A stretch of 64,000 nt of DNA from Urophycis tenuis (lineage: Eukaryota > Chordata > Actinopteri > Gadiformes > Phycidae): assembly GCA_036785325.1 (NCBI GenBank), contig JAXIVH010000044.1, positions 1,056,001-1,120,000 on the forward strand, written 5' to 3'. A model generated the notes under the pieces. It was not told the DNA's origin. It searched no databases and was given only the letters and a program-made list of their open reading frames with translations. The position numbers and the translations under genes were made by a program. Position 1 is the stretch's first letter, and every line of letters begins with the position of its first letter. This document shows, piece by piece, positions 1-13,100 of the stretch.

Positions 1-3000
1 CGGGGAAATCTAAGCTTTCCAACGGCGTATGGCAAGACTATATTCACCAAAGGGTCGTTGAAATACTAAGCTAATTAATTTGTGTTCTGTAAGGAAAGAT
101 TTATGTTAATTGAAACGTTGAAGGTATGTTTTTAGCTGCTGGGTAGACTTCAGTCAACCTGAGGCAGTTTAGTCTGTGATCAACCAGACTGCTCGCTAAT
201 GGTCTCATTTTAAGCAGGGAAATCTAAGCTTTCCAACGGCGTATGGCAAGACTATATTGACTCATGGGTCGTTGAAATACTAAGCTAATTAATTTGTGTT
301 CTTTATTGAAAGATTGATGTTATTGAAACGTTGAAGGTATGTTTTTAGCTGCTGGGTAGACTTCAGTCAACCTGACGCAGTTTTGTCTGTGATCAACCAG
401 ACTGCTCGCGGATGGGCTCATTTTAAGCGAGGAAATCTAAGCTTTCCAACGGCGTATGGCAAGACTATATTGACTCATGAGTCGTTGAAATACTAAGCTA
501 ATTAATTTGTGTGCTGTAAGGAAAGATTGATGTTAATAGAAACGTTGAAGGTATGTTTTTAGCTTCTGGGTAGACTTCAGTCAACCTGACGCAGTTTAGT
601 CTGTGAGCAACCAGACTGCTCGCGGATGGGCTCATTTTAAGCGGGGAAATCTAAGCTTTCTTACGGCGTATGGCAAGACTATATTGACTCATGGCTCGTT
701 GAAATACTAAGCTAATTAATTTGTGTTCTGTAAGGAAAGATTGATTTTAATTGAAACGTTGAAGGTATGTTTTTAGCTGCTGGGTAGACTTCAGTCAACC
801 TGACACAGTTTTGTCTGTGAGCAACCAAATTGCCCGGTGATGGGCTCATTTTAAGCAGGGAAATCTAAGCTTTCCAACGGCGTATGGCAAGACTATATTC
901 ACCAAAGGGTCGTTGAAATACTAAGCTAATTAATTTGTGTTCTGTAAGGAAAGATTGATGTTAATTGAAACGTTGAAGGTATGTTTTTAGCTTCTGGGTA
1001 GACTTCAGTCAAACTGACGCAGTTTAGTCTGTGATCAACCAGACTGCTTGCGGATGGGCTCATTTTAAGCGGGGAAATCTAAGCTTTCCAACGGCGTATG
1101 GCAAGACTATATTGACTCATGGGTCATTGAAATACTAAGCTAATTAATTTGTGTTTTTTATTTAAAGATTGATCTTAATTGAAACGTTGAAGGTATGTTT
1201 TTAGCTGCTGGGTAGACTTCAGTCAACCTGACGCAGTTTTGTCTGTGAGCAACCAAATTGCTCGGGAATGGGCTCATGTTAAGCGGGGAAATCTAAGCTT
1301 TCCAACGGCATATGGCAAGACTATATTGACTCATGGGTCGTTGAAATACTAAGCTAATTAATTTGTGTGCTGTAAGGAAAGATTGATGTTAATAGAAACG
1401 TTGAAGGTATGTTTTTAGCTTCTGGGTAGACTTCAGTCAACCTGAGGCAGTTTAGTCTGTGAGCAACCAGACTGCTCGTGGATGGGCTCATTTTAAGCGG
1501 GGAAATCTAAGCTTTCCAACGGCGTATGGCAAGACTATATTCACCAAAGGGTCGTTGAAATACTAAGCTAATTAATTTGTGTTCTGTAAGGAAAGATTGA
1601 TGTTAATTGAAACGTTGAAGGTATGTTTTAGCTGCTGGGTAGACTTCAGTCAACCTGACGCAGTTTAGTCTGTGATCAACCAGACTGCTCGCGGATGGGC
1701 TCATTTTAAGCAGGGAAATCTAAGCTTTCCAACAGCGTATGGCAAGACTATATTCACCAAAGGGTCGTTGAAATACTAAGCTAATTAATTTGTGTTCTGT
1801 AAGGAAAGATTGATGTTAATTGAAACGTTGAAGGTATGTTTTTAGCTGCTGGGTAGACTTCAGTCAACCTGACGCAGTTTAGTCTGTGATCAACCAGACT
1901 GCTCGCGGATGGGCTCATTTTAAGCGGGGAAATCTAAGCTTTCCAACGGCGTATGGCAAGACTATATTGACTCATGGGTCGTTGAAATACTAAGCTAATT
2001 AATTTGTGTTCTGTTAGGAAAGATTGATGTTAATTGAAACGTTGAAGGTATGTTTTTAGCTGCTGGGTAGACTTCAGTCAACCTGACGCAGTTTAGTCTG
2101 TGATCAACCAGACTGCTCGCAGATGGGCTCATTTTAAGCGGGGAAATCTAAGCTTTCCAACGGCGTATGGCAAGACTATATTGACTCATGGGTCGTTGAA
2201 ATACTAAGCTAATTAATTTGTGTTCTGTAAGGAAAGATTGATGTTAATTGAAACGTTGAAGGTATGTTTTTAGCTGCTGGGTAGACTTCAGTCAACCTGA
2301 CGCAGTTTAGTCTGTGATCAACCAGACTGGTCGCGAATGGGCTCATTTTAAGCGGGGAAATCTAAGGTTTCCAACGGCGTATGGCACGACTATATTGACT
2401 CATTGGTTGTTGAAATACTAAGCTAATTAATTTGTGTTCTTTATTGAAAGATTGATGTTAATTGAAACGTTGAAGGTATGTTTTTAGCTGCTGGGTAGAC
2501 TTCAGTCAACCTGACGCAGTTAAGTCTGTGATCAACCAGACTGCTCGCGAATGGGCTCATTTTAAGCGGGGAAATCTAAGCTTTCCAACGGCGTATGGCA
2601 AGACTATATTGACTCATGGGTCGTTGAAATACTAAGCTAATTAATTTGTGTTCTGTAAGGAAAGATTCATGTTAATTGAAACGTTGAAGGTATGTTTTTA
2701 GCTGCTGGGTAGACTTCAGTCAACCTGACGCAGTTTCGTCTTTGAGCAACCAAATTGCTCAAGGATGGGCTCATTTTAAGCGGGGAAATCGAAGCTTTCC
2801 AACGGCGTATGGCAAGACTATATTGACTCATGGGTCGTTGAAATACTGAGCTAAATAATTTGTGTTCTGTTAGGAAAGATTGATGTTAATTGAAACGTTG
2901 AAGGTATGTTTTTAGCTGCTGGGTAGACTTCAGTCAACCTGACGCAGTTTAGTCTTTGATCAACCAGACTGCTCGCGGATGGGCTCATTTTAAGCGGGGA

Positions 3001-6000
3001 AATCTAAGCTTTCCAACGGCGTATGGCAAGACTATATTGACTCATGGGTCGTTGAAATACTAAGCTAATTAATTTGTGTTCTGTAAGGAAAGATTGATGT
3101 TAATTGAAACGTTTAAGGTATGTTTTTAGCTGCTGGGTAGACTTCAGTCAACCTGACGCAGTTTAGTCTGTGATCAACCAGACTGGTCGCGAATGGGCTC
3201 ATTTTAAGCGGGGAAATCTAAGCTTTCCAACGGCGTATGGCACGACTATATTGACTCATTGGTTGTTGAAATACTAAGCTAATTAATTTGTGTTCTTTAT
3301 TGAAAGATTGATCTTAATTGAAACGTTGAAGGTATGTTTTTAGCTTCTGGGTAGACTTCAGTCAACCTGACGCAGTTAAATCTGTGATCAACCAGACTGC
3401 TCGCCAATGGGCTCATTTTAAGCGGGGAAATCTAAGCTTTCCAACGGCGTATGGCAAGACTATATTGACTCATGGGTCGTTGAAATACTAAGCTAATTAA
3501 TTTGTGTTCTATAAGGAAAGATTCATGTTAATTGAAACGTTGAAGGTATGTTTTTAGCTGCTGGGTAGACTTCAGTCAACCTGACGCAGTTTCGTCTTTG
3601 AGCAACCAAATTGCTCAAGGATGGGCTCATTTTAAGCGGGGAAATCTAAGCTTTCCAACGGCGTATGGCAAGACTATATTGACTCATGGGTCGTTGAAAT
3701 ACTGAGCTAATTAATTTGTGTTCTGTTAGGAAAGATTGATGTTAATTGAAACGTTGAAGGTATGTTTTAAGCTGCTGGGTAGACTTCAGTCAACCTGACG
3801 CAGTTTAGTCTGTGATCAACCAGACTGCTCGCGGATGGGCTCATTTTAAGCGGGGAAATCTAAGCTTTCCAACGGCGTATGGCAAGACTATATTGACTCA
3901 TGGGTCGTTGAAATACTAAGCTAATTAATTTGTGTTCTGTAAGGAAAGATTGATGTTAATTGAAACGTTGAAGGTATGTTTTTAGCTGCTGGGTAGACTT
4001 CAGTCAACCTGACGCAGTTTAGTCTGTGATCAACCAGACTGCTCGCGGATGGGCTCATTTTAAGCGGGGAAGTCTAAGCTTTCCAACGGCGTATGGCAAG
4101 ACTATATTCACCAAGGGGTCGTTGAAATACTAAGCTAATTAATTTGTGTTCTGTAAGGAAAGATTGATGTTAATTGAAACGTTGAAGGTATGTTTTTAGC
4201 TGCTGGGTAGACTTCAGTCAACCTGACGCAGTTTTGCCTTTGAGCAACCAGACTGCTCGGGGATGGGCTCATTTTAAGCGGGGAAGTCTAAGCTTTCCAA
4301 CGGCGTATAGCAAGACTATATTGACTCATGGGTCGTTGAAATACTAAGCTAATTAATTTGTGTTCTGTAAGGAAAGATTGATGTTAATTGAAACGTTGAA
4401 GGTATGTTTTTAGCTGCTGGGTAGACTTCAGTCAACCTGACGCAGTTTTGCCTTTGAGCAACCAGACTGCTCGCGGATGGGCTCATTTTAAGCGGGGAAA
4501 TCTAAGCTTTCCAACGGCGTATGGCAAGACTATATTCACCAAAGGGTCGTTGAAATACTAAGCTAATTAATTTGTGTTCTGTAAGGAAAGATTGATGTTA
4601 ATTGAAACGTTGAAGGTATGTTTTTAGCTGCTGGGTAGACTTCAGTCAACCTGACGCAGTTTAGTCTGTGATCAACCAGACTGCTCGCGGATGGGCTCAT
4701 TTTAAGCGGGGAAATCTAAGCTTTCCAACGGCATATGGCAAGACTATATTGACTCATGGGTCGTTGAAATACTAAGCTAATTAATTTGTGTTCTGTAAGG
4801 AAAGATTGATGTTAATTGAAACGTTGAAGGTATGTTTTTAGCTGCTGGGTAGACTTCAGTCAACCTGACGCACTTTAGTCTGTGAGCAACCAAATTGCTC
4901 GGGGATGGGCTCATTTTAAGCGGGAAAATCTAAGCTTTCCAACGGCGTATAGCAAGACTATATTCACCAAAGGGTCGTTGAAATACTAAGCTAATTAATT
5001 TGTGTTCTGTAAGGAAAGATTGATGTTAATTGAAACGTTGAAGGTATGTTTTTAGCTGCTGGGTAGACTTCAGTCAACCTGACGCAGTTTAGTCTGTGAT
5101 CAACCAGACTGCTCGCGGATGGGCTCATTTTAAGCGGGGAAGTCTAAGCTTTCCAACGGCGTATGGCAAGACTATATTCACCAAAGGGTCGTTGAAATAC
5201 TAAGCTAATTAATTTGTGTTCTGTAAGGAAAGATTGATGTTAATTGAAACGTTGAAGGTATGTTTTTAGCTGCTGGGTAGACTTCAGTCAACCTGACGCA
5301 GTTTTGCCTTTGAGCAACCAGACTGCTCGCGGATGGGCTCATTTTAAGCGGGGAAATCTAAGCTTTCCAACGGCGTATGGCAAGACTATATTGACTCATG
5401 GGTCGTTGAAATACTAAGCTAATTAATTTGTGTTCTGTTAGGAAAGAATGATGTTAATTGAAACGTTGAAGGTATGTTTTTAGCTGCTGGGTAGACTTCA
5501 GTCAACCTGACGCAGTTTTGTCTGTGAGCAACCAAATTGCTCGGGGATGGGCTCATTTTAAGCGGGAAAATCTAAGCTTTCCAACGGCGTATAGCAAGAC
5601 TATATTGACTCATGGGTCGTTGAAATACTAAGCTAATTAATTTGTGTTCTGTAAGGAAAGATTGATGTTAATTGAAACGTTGAAGGTATGTTTTTAGCTG
5701 CTGGGTAGACTTCAGTCAACCTGACGCAGTTTTGTCTGTGAGCAACCAGACTGCTCGCGGACGGGCTCTTTTTAAGCGGGGAAATCTAAGCTTTCCAACG
5801 GCGTATGGCAAGACTATATTGACTCATGGGTCGTTGAAATACTAAGCTAATTAATTTGTGTTCTGTAAGGAAAGATTGATGTTAATTGAAACGTTGAAGG
5901 TATGTTTTTAGCTGCTGGGTAGACTTCAGTCAACCTGACGCAGTTTTGCCTTTGAGCAACCAGACTGCTCGCGGATGGGCTCATTTTAAGCGGGGAGATC

Positions 6001-6294
6001 TAAGCTTCCCAACGGCGTATGGCAAGACTATATTGACTCATGGGTCGTTGAAATACTAAGCTAATTAATTTGTGTTCTGTAAGGAAAGATTGATGTTAAT
6101 TGAAACGTTGAAGGTATGTTTTTAGCTGCTGGGTAGACTTCAGTCAACCTGACGCAGTTTAGTCTGTGAGCAACCAGGCTGCTCGCGGATGGGCTAATTT
6201 TAAGCGGGGAAATCTAAGCTTTCCAACGGCGTATGGCATGACTATATTTGCCCACTGGTCGTCGAAATAATAAGCTGATTCATGTGTGTTCTGT
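1..6294. repeat. 214-bp satellite array, segment 1
   Basis: Head-to-tail monomers of 213-214 bp, about 29 copies. The spacing of CTAATTAATT is 214, 213 and 214 bp over the first four copies (positions 71, 285, 498, 712). Monomers contain AAGCTT and the stretch GGGTAGACTTCAGTCAACC. Two linked variant sets alternate. One reads ATTGACTCATGGGTCG and the other ATTCACCAAAGGGTCG downstream of AAGACTAT. A second variable site reads GATCAACCAGACTGCTCGCG or GAGCAACCAAATTGCTCGGG. About 5000-6294 is repeated at +10117 bp, and roughly 1160-1795 at +12257 bp. No gene is seen. The last monomer (about 6190-6294) is diverged (GGCATGACTATATTTGCCC) and leads into cassette E1. Confidence 0.97.
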
Positions 6295-7106
6295 TGACTG
6301 TGGAAAGAAAATAGCACACAAGTCATACCAAGTCACCTTTATTGTCAGTGATAAACATTAATAAATAAACAGTATGGACATTGTATAAACAGTTGTATAA
6401 AAAGTGTAAACAGTATGAACAGTGTTCTTATAAAAGATATCAATATCTATGCTGATCACGTATGTATTTTATATTTCCAGATTATTTGTTGATGAGCCAG
6501 AGCCTGTGACTCCCACCAACCGGCCCGTTCAGCCCACTGCGTTGTCGTCCTCCACCCGGCCGAAGCCTCCTGCGCCCACCCGCCTCCAGCCGAGGCCTCC
6601 TGCTGCGTCAGCCTGTGGCCTGCCCGCCCCCTGTGTCGGCAGCACCCATACCGCTGGTCCTCCCCGCACAGCCACAGGCCCCCTCCGTCCTGCATCCAGG
6701 GCCATCCTGCAGCTGTCTCTGCAGTCATCGTGTGTCAAAACCATTCAAACTTGTATATGGTAACATTTCAAAATGACACCAGCATAAATGAGGACCTTGC
6801 AATAGGTTGTGTGTTACAGGACCCCCCTGGCCTACATCTGTATGTCTCTGTGAAGGTGGTTGTGAAGAACGGCATCCGGCTGAACAAGTACAAGTGCCGG
6901 CGAGGCAGCAACTCTCTCGAGGGGTTGCACGCCCACCTGGTTAACGCCGTCCCTTCACAGCGATGTGGGATCATGCCGTTCCAAGTAAGTGATTAAAACA
7001 CACACACACACACACATAAATATATATAAAGCTTTATGGCAGACCCATGTTCATGCGGTATAATTTAAAAAGAAAAGTCTCAATGATGGCTTCAATGATA
7101 CATTTT
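6295..7106 (+). repeat. E cassette copy 1 (exon-bearing segment embedded in the satellite)
   Basis: A non-satellite segment of 812 bp. The left junction follows a diverged monomer ending GTGTGTTCTGT. The right junction is CATTTT followed by satellite GGGCTCATTTTAAGC. About 110 bp of the monomer (from the GGAAAG region to GGGCTC) is missing at the junctions, so this is a replacement and not a clean insertion. I see no terminal inverted repeats and no target duplication. Inside are an AT-rich stretch with repeated AAACAGT motifs, a splice acceptor at 6480, a GC-rich coding-like block, a second acceptor at 6819, a donor at 6985, a (CA)n tract near 7000 and an AT-rich tail. Type I copy (open exons). 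Confidence 0.9.
6481..6984 (+). pseudogene. Captured gene fragment: proline-rich exon plus 55-codon exon (cassette E1)
   Basis: The sequence TTTTATATTTCCAG ending at 6480 is a good 3' splice site. The frame after it is open from 6481 to about 6728 and rich in Pro, Ser, Thr and Ala (for example LFVDEPEPVTPTNRPVQPTA). A second acceptor (GTGTTACAG, ending 6819) precedes a 165-bp exon at 6820-6984. That exon is exactly 55 codons, starts and ends on codon boundaries, and is followed by GTAAGT. It contains a Lys/Arg-rich stretch and the motif RRGSNSLEGLHAHLVNAVP. From memory, motifs of the type RGSxSLExxHxH occur in a large uncharacterised, possibly transposon-derived protein family of fish genomes. 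That assignment is tentative. No start, no stop and no other exons are present, so it is a fragment. Whether 6729-6819 is intron is unclear, because no good donor is visible. Confidence 0.6.
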
Positions 7107-10100
7107 GGGCTCATTTTAAGCGGGGAAATCTAAGCTTTCCAACGGCATATGGCAAGACTATATTGACTCATGGGTCGTTGAAATACTAAGCTAATTAATT
7201 TGTGTGCTGTAAGGAAAGATTGATGTTAATAGAAACGTCGAAGGTATGTTTTTAGCTTCTGGGTAGACTTCAGTCAACCTGAGGCAGTTTAGTCTGTGAG
7301 CAACCAGACTGCTCGTGGATGGGCTCATTTTAAGCGGGGAAATCTAAGCTTTCCAACGGCGTATGGCAAGACTATATTCACCAAAGGGTGGTTGAAATAC
7401 TAAGCTAATTAATTTGTGTTCTGTAAGGAAAGATTGATGTTAATTGAAACGTTGAAGGTATGTTTTAGCTGCTGGGTAGACTTCAGTCAACCTGACGCAG
7501 TTTAGTCTGTGATCAACCAGACTGCTCGCGGATGGGCTCATTTTAAGCAGGGAAATCTACGTTTTCCAACGGAGTATGGCAAGACTATATTGACTCATGG
7601 GTCGTTGAAATACTAAGCTAATTAATTGTGTTCTTTATTGAAAGATTGATGTTAATTGAAACGTTGAAGGTATGTTTTTAGCTGCTGGGTAGACCTCAGT
7701 CAACCTGACGCAGTTTTGTCTGTGAGCAACCAAATTGCTCGGGGATGGGCTCATTATAAGCGGGGAAATCTGAGCTTTCCAACAGCGTATGGCAAGACTA
7801 TATTCACCAAAGGGTCGTTGAAATACTAAGCTAATTAATTTGTGTTCTGTAAGGAAAGATTGATGTTAATTGAAACATTGAAGGTATGTTTTTACCTGCT
7901 GGGTAGACTTCAGTCAACCTGACGCAGTTTAGTCTGTGAGAAACCAGACTGCTCGCGGATGGGCTCATTTTAAGCAGGAAAATCTAAGCTTTCCAACGGC
8001 GTATGGCAAGACTATATTCACCAAAGGGTCTTTGAAATACTAAGCTAATTAATTTGTGTTCTGTAAGGAAAGATTGATCTTAATTTAAACGTTGAAGGTA
8101 TGTTTTTAGCTGCTGGGTAGACTTCAGTCAACCTGACGCAGTTTAGTCTGATCAACCAGACTGCTCGCGGATGGGCTCATTTTAAGCAGGGAAATCTAAG
8201 TTTTCCAACGGAGTATGGCAAGACTATATTGACTCATGGGTCGTTGAAATACTAAGCTAATTAATTGTGTTCTTTATTGAAAGATTGATGTTAATTGAAA
8301 CGTTGAAGGTATGTTTTTAGCTGCTGGGTAGACTTCAGTCAACCTGACGCAGTTTAGTCTGTGAGCAACCAGACTGCTCGCAGATGGGCTCATTTAAAGC
8401 GGGGAAATCTAAGCTTTCCAACGGCGTATGGCAAGACTATATTGACTCATGGGTCGATGAAATACTAAGCTAATTAATTTGTGTTCTTTATTGAAAGATT
8501 GATCTTAATTGAAGCGTTGAAGGTATGTTTTTAGCTGCTGGGTAGACTTCAGTCAACCTGACGCAGTTTTGTCTGTGAGCAACCAAATTGCTTTGGGATT
8601 GGCTCATTTTAAGCGGGGAAATCTAAGCTTTCAACGGCGTATGGCAAGACTATATTCACCAAAGGGTCGTTGACTCGTTGAAATACTAAGCTTATTAATT
8701 TGTGTTCTGTAAGGAAAGATTGATCTTAATTTAAACGTTGAAGGTATGTTTTTAGCTGCTGGGTAGACTTCAGTCAACCTGACGCAGTTTTGTCTGTGAT
8801 CAACCAGACTGCTCGCGTATGGGCTCATTTTAAGCGGGGAAATCTAAGCTTTCCAACGGCGTATGGCAAGACTATATTGACTCATGGGTCGTTGAAATAC
8901 TAAGCTAATTAATTTGTGTTCTGTAAGGAAAGATTGATGTTAATTGAAACTTTGAAGGTATGTTTTTAGCTGCTGGGTAGACTTCAGTCAACCTGACGCA
9001 GTTTAGTCTGTGAGCAACCAGACTGCTCGCAGATGGGCTCATTTTAAGCGGGGAAATCTAAGCTTTCCAACAGCGTATGGCAAGACTATATTGACTCATG
9101 GGTCATGAAATACTAAGCTAATTAATTTGTGTTCTGTAAGGAAAGATTGATGTTAATTGAAACGTTTAAGGTATGTTTTAGCTGCTGGGTAGACTTCAGT
9201 CAACCTGACGCAGTTTAGTCTGTGATCAACCAGACTGCTCGCGGATGGGCTCATTTTAAGCAGGGAAATCTAAGCTTTCCAACGACGTGTGGCAAGACTA
9301 TATTGACTCATGGGTCGTTGAAATACTAAGCTAATTAATTTGTGTTCTTTATTGAAAGATTGATGTTAATTGAAACGTTGAAGGTATGTTTTTAGCTGCT
9401 GGGTAGACTTCAGTCAACCTGACGCAGTTTTGTCTGTGAGCAACCAAATTGCTCAGGGATGGGCTCATTATAAGCGGGGAAATCTAAGCTTTCCAACGGT
9501 GTATGGCAAGACTATATTCACCGAAGGGTCGTTGAAATACTAAGCTAATTAATTTGTGTTCTGTAAGGAAAGATTGATCTTAATTGAAACGTTGAAGGTA
9601 TGTTTTTAGCTGCTGGGTAGACTTCAGTCAACCTGATGCAGTTTTGTCTGTGAGCAACCAAATTGCTCGGGGATGGGCTCATTTTAAGCGGGGAAATAAA
9701 TCTAAGCTTTCCAACGGCGTATGGCAAGACTATATTGACTCATGGGTCGTTGATATAATAAGCTAATTAATTTGTGTTCTGTAAGGAAAGATTGATGTTA
9801 ATTGAAACGTTGAAGGTATGTTTTTAGCTGCTGGGTAGACTTCAGTCAACCTGACGCAGTTTAGTCTGTGATCAAGCAGACTGCTCGCGGATTGGCTCAT
9901 TTTAAGCGGGGAAATCTAAGCTTCCCAACGGCGTATGGCAAGACTATATTGACTCATGGGTCGTTGAAATACTAAGCTAATTAATTTGTGTTCTGTAAGC
10001 AAAGATTGATTTTAATTGAAACGTTGAAGGTATGTTTTTAGCTGCTGGGTAGACTTCAGTCAACCTGACGCAGTTTTGTCTGTGAGTAACCAGACTGCTC

Positions 10101-13100
10101 GCGGACGGGCTCATTTAAAGCGGGGAAATCTAAGCTTTCCAACGCCGTATGGCAAGTCTATATTCACCAAAGGGTCGTTGAAATACTAAGCTAATTAATT
10201 TGTGTTCTGTAAGGAAAGATTGATGTTAATTGAAACGTTGAAGGTATGTTTTAGCTGCTGGGTAGACTTCAGTCAACCTGACGCAGTTAAGTCTGTGATC
10301 AACCAGACTGCTCGCAGATGGGCTCATTTTAAGCAGGGAAATCTAAGTTTTCCAACGGAGTATGGCAAGACTATATTGACTCATGGGTCGTTGAAATACT
10401 AAGCTAATTAATTGTGTTCTTTATTGAAAGATTGATGTTAATTGAAACGTTGAAGGTATGTTTTTAGCTGCTGGGTAGACTTCAGTCAACCTGACGCAGT
10501 TTTGTCTGTGATCAACCAGACTGCTCGCGGATGGGCTCATTTTAAGCGAGGAAATCTAAGCTTTCCAACGGCGTATGGCAAGACTATATTGACTCATGAG
10601 TCGTTGAAATACTAAGCTAATTAATTTGTGTGCTGTAAGGAAAGATTGATGTTAATAGATACGTTGAAGGTATGTTTTTAGCTTCTGGGTAGACTTCAGT
10701 CAACCTGACGCAGTTTAGTCTGTGAGAAACCAGACTGCTCGCGGATGGGCTCATTTTAAGCGGGAAAATCTAAGCTTTCCAACGGCGTATGGCAAGACTA
10801 TATTCACCAAAGGGTCTTTGAAATACTAAGCTAATTAATTTGTGTTCTGTAAGGAAAGATTGATCTTAATTGAAACGTTGAAGGTATGTTTTTAGCTGCT
10901 GGGTAGACTTCAGTCAACCTGACGCAGTTTTGTCTGTGAGCAACCAAATTGCTCGGGGATGGGCTCATTATAAGCGGGGAAATTTAAGCTTTCTAACGGC
11001 GTATAAAAAGACTATATTCACCAAAGGGTCGTTGAAATACTAAGCTAATTAATTTGTGTTCTGTAAGGAAAGATTGATGTTAATTGAAACGTTGAAGGTA
11101 TGTTTTTAGCTGCTGGGTAGACTTCAGTCAACCTGATGCAGTTTAGTCTGTGATCAACCAGACTGCTCGCGGATGGGCTCATTTTAAGCGGGGAAATCTA
11201 AGCTTTCCAACGGCGTATGGCAAGACTATATTGACCCCTGGGTCGTTGAAATACTAAGCTAATTAATTTGTGTTCTGTAAGGAAAGATTTATGTTAATTG
11301 AAACGTTGAAGGTATGTTTTTAGCTGCTGGGTAGACTTCAGTCAACCTGAGGCAGTTTAGTCTGTGATCAACCAGACTGCTCGCTAATGGTCTCATTTTA
11401 AGCAGGGAAATCTAAGCTTTCCAACGGCGTATGGCAAGACTATATTGACTCATGGGTCGTTGAAATACTAAGCTAATTAATTTGTGTTCTTTATTGAAAG
11501 ATTGATGTTATTGAAACGTTGAAGGTATGTTTTTAGCTGCTGGGTAGACTTCAGTCAACCTGACGCAGTTTTGTCTGTGATCAACCAGACTGCTCGCGGA
11601 TGCGCTCATTTTAAGCGAGGAAATCTAAGCTTTCCAACGGCGTATGGCAAGACTATATTGACTCATGAGTCGTTGAAATACTAAGCTAATTAATTTGTGT
11701 GCTGTAAGGAAAGATTGATGTTAATAGATACGTTGAAGGTATGTTTTTAGCTTCTGGGTAGACTTCAGTCAACCTGACGCAGTTTAGTCTGTGAGCAACC
11801 AGACTGCTCGCGGATGGGCTCATTTTAAGCGGGGAAATCTAAGCTTTCTTACGGCGTATGGCAAGACTATATTGACTCATGGCTCGTTGAAATACTAAGC
11901 TAATTAATTTGTGTTCTGTAAGGAAAGATTGATTTTAATTGAAACGTTGAAGGTATGTTTTTAGCTGCTGGGTAGACTTCAGTCAACCTGACACAGTTTT
12001 GTCTGTGAGCAACCAAATTGCCCGATGATGGGCTCATTTTAAGCAGGGAAATCTAAGCTTTCCAACGGCGTATGGCAAGACTATATTCACCAAAGGGTCG
12101 TTGAAATACTAAGCTAATTAATTTGTGTTCTGTAAGGAAAGATTGATGTTAATTGAAACGTTGAAGGTATGTTTTTAGCTTCTGGGTAGACTTCAGTCAA
12201 ACTGACGCAGTTTAGTCTGTGATCAACCAGACTGCTTGCGGATGGGCTCATTTTAAGCGGGGAAATCTAAGCTTTCCAACGGCGTATGGCAAGACTATAT
12301 TGACTCATGGGTCATTGAAATACTAAGCTAATTAATTTGTGTTTTTTATTTAAAGATTGATGTTAATTGAAACGTTGAAGGTATGTTTTTAGCTTCTGGG
12401 TAGACTTCAGTCAACCTGAGGCAGTTTAGTCTGTGAGCAACCAGACTGCTCGTGGATGGGCTCATTTTAAGCGGGGAAATCTAAGCTTTCCAACGGCGTA
12501 TGGCAAGACTATATTCACCAAAGGGTCGTTGAAATACTAAGCTAATTAATTTGTGTTCTGTAAGGAAAGATTTATGTTAATTGAAACGTTGAAGGTATGT
12601 TTTTAGCTGCTGGGTAGACTTCAGTCAACCTGAGGCAGTTTAGTCTGTGATCAACCAGACTGCTCGCTAATGGTCTCATTTTAAGCAGGGAAATCTAAGC
12701 TTTCCAACGGCGTATGGCAAGACTATATTGACTCATGGGTCGTTGAAATACTAAGCTAATTAATTTGTGTTCTTTATTGAAAGATTGATGTTATTGAAAC
12801 ATTGAAGGTATGTTTTTAGCTGCTGGGTAGACTTCAGTCAACCTGACGCAGTTTTGTCTGTGATCAACCAGACTGCTCGCGGATGGGCTCATTTTAAGCG
12901 AGGAAATCTAAGCTTTCCAACGGCGTATGGCAAGACTATATTGACTCATGAGTCGTTGAAATACTAAGCTAATTAATTTGTGTGCTGTAAGGAAAGATTG
13001 ATGTTAATAGAAACGTTGAAGGTATGTTTTTAGCTTCTGGGTAGACTTCAGTCAACCTGACGCAGTTTAGTCTGTGAGCAACCAGACTGCTCGCGGATGG

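Noticed and set aside
1..6294. Regular repeat-spacer look resembling a CRISPR array
   Set aside because: The whole 214-bp unit repeats with no unique spacers, there are no cas genes, and the context is eukaryotic. It is a tandem satellite.
6456..6728. Minus-strand open frames in the E cassettes (for example 6456-6728, 6768-6974)
   Set aside because: They are antisense to the exons, and the splice signals and exon phase fit the plus strand. GC-rich coding-like sequence often leaves the opposite strand open.
7000..7020. (CA)n and AT-rich tracts in the cassettes as a separate feature
   Set aside because: They are short simple repeats that vary by one or two units between cassettes. They are part of the cassette and not independent elements.
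8631..8828. Recurrent 60-65 residue minus-strand frames in the satellite (for example 8631, 9545, 20673, 45585, 47509, 62794)
   Set aside because: All are the same monomer read in one frame. Their copies follow block duplications and there is no sign of selection on the protein.
10202..10402. Recurrent 66-residue open frame (also at 22244, 22670, 23529, 38612, 40321)
   Set aside because: It exists only where a monomer has four T's in place of five in GTATGTTTTAGC. It is satellite sequence read through almost one monomer, with no domain and no start context.
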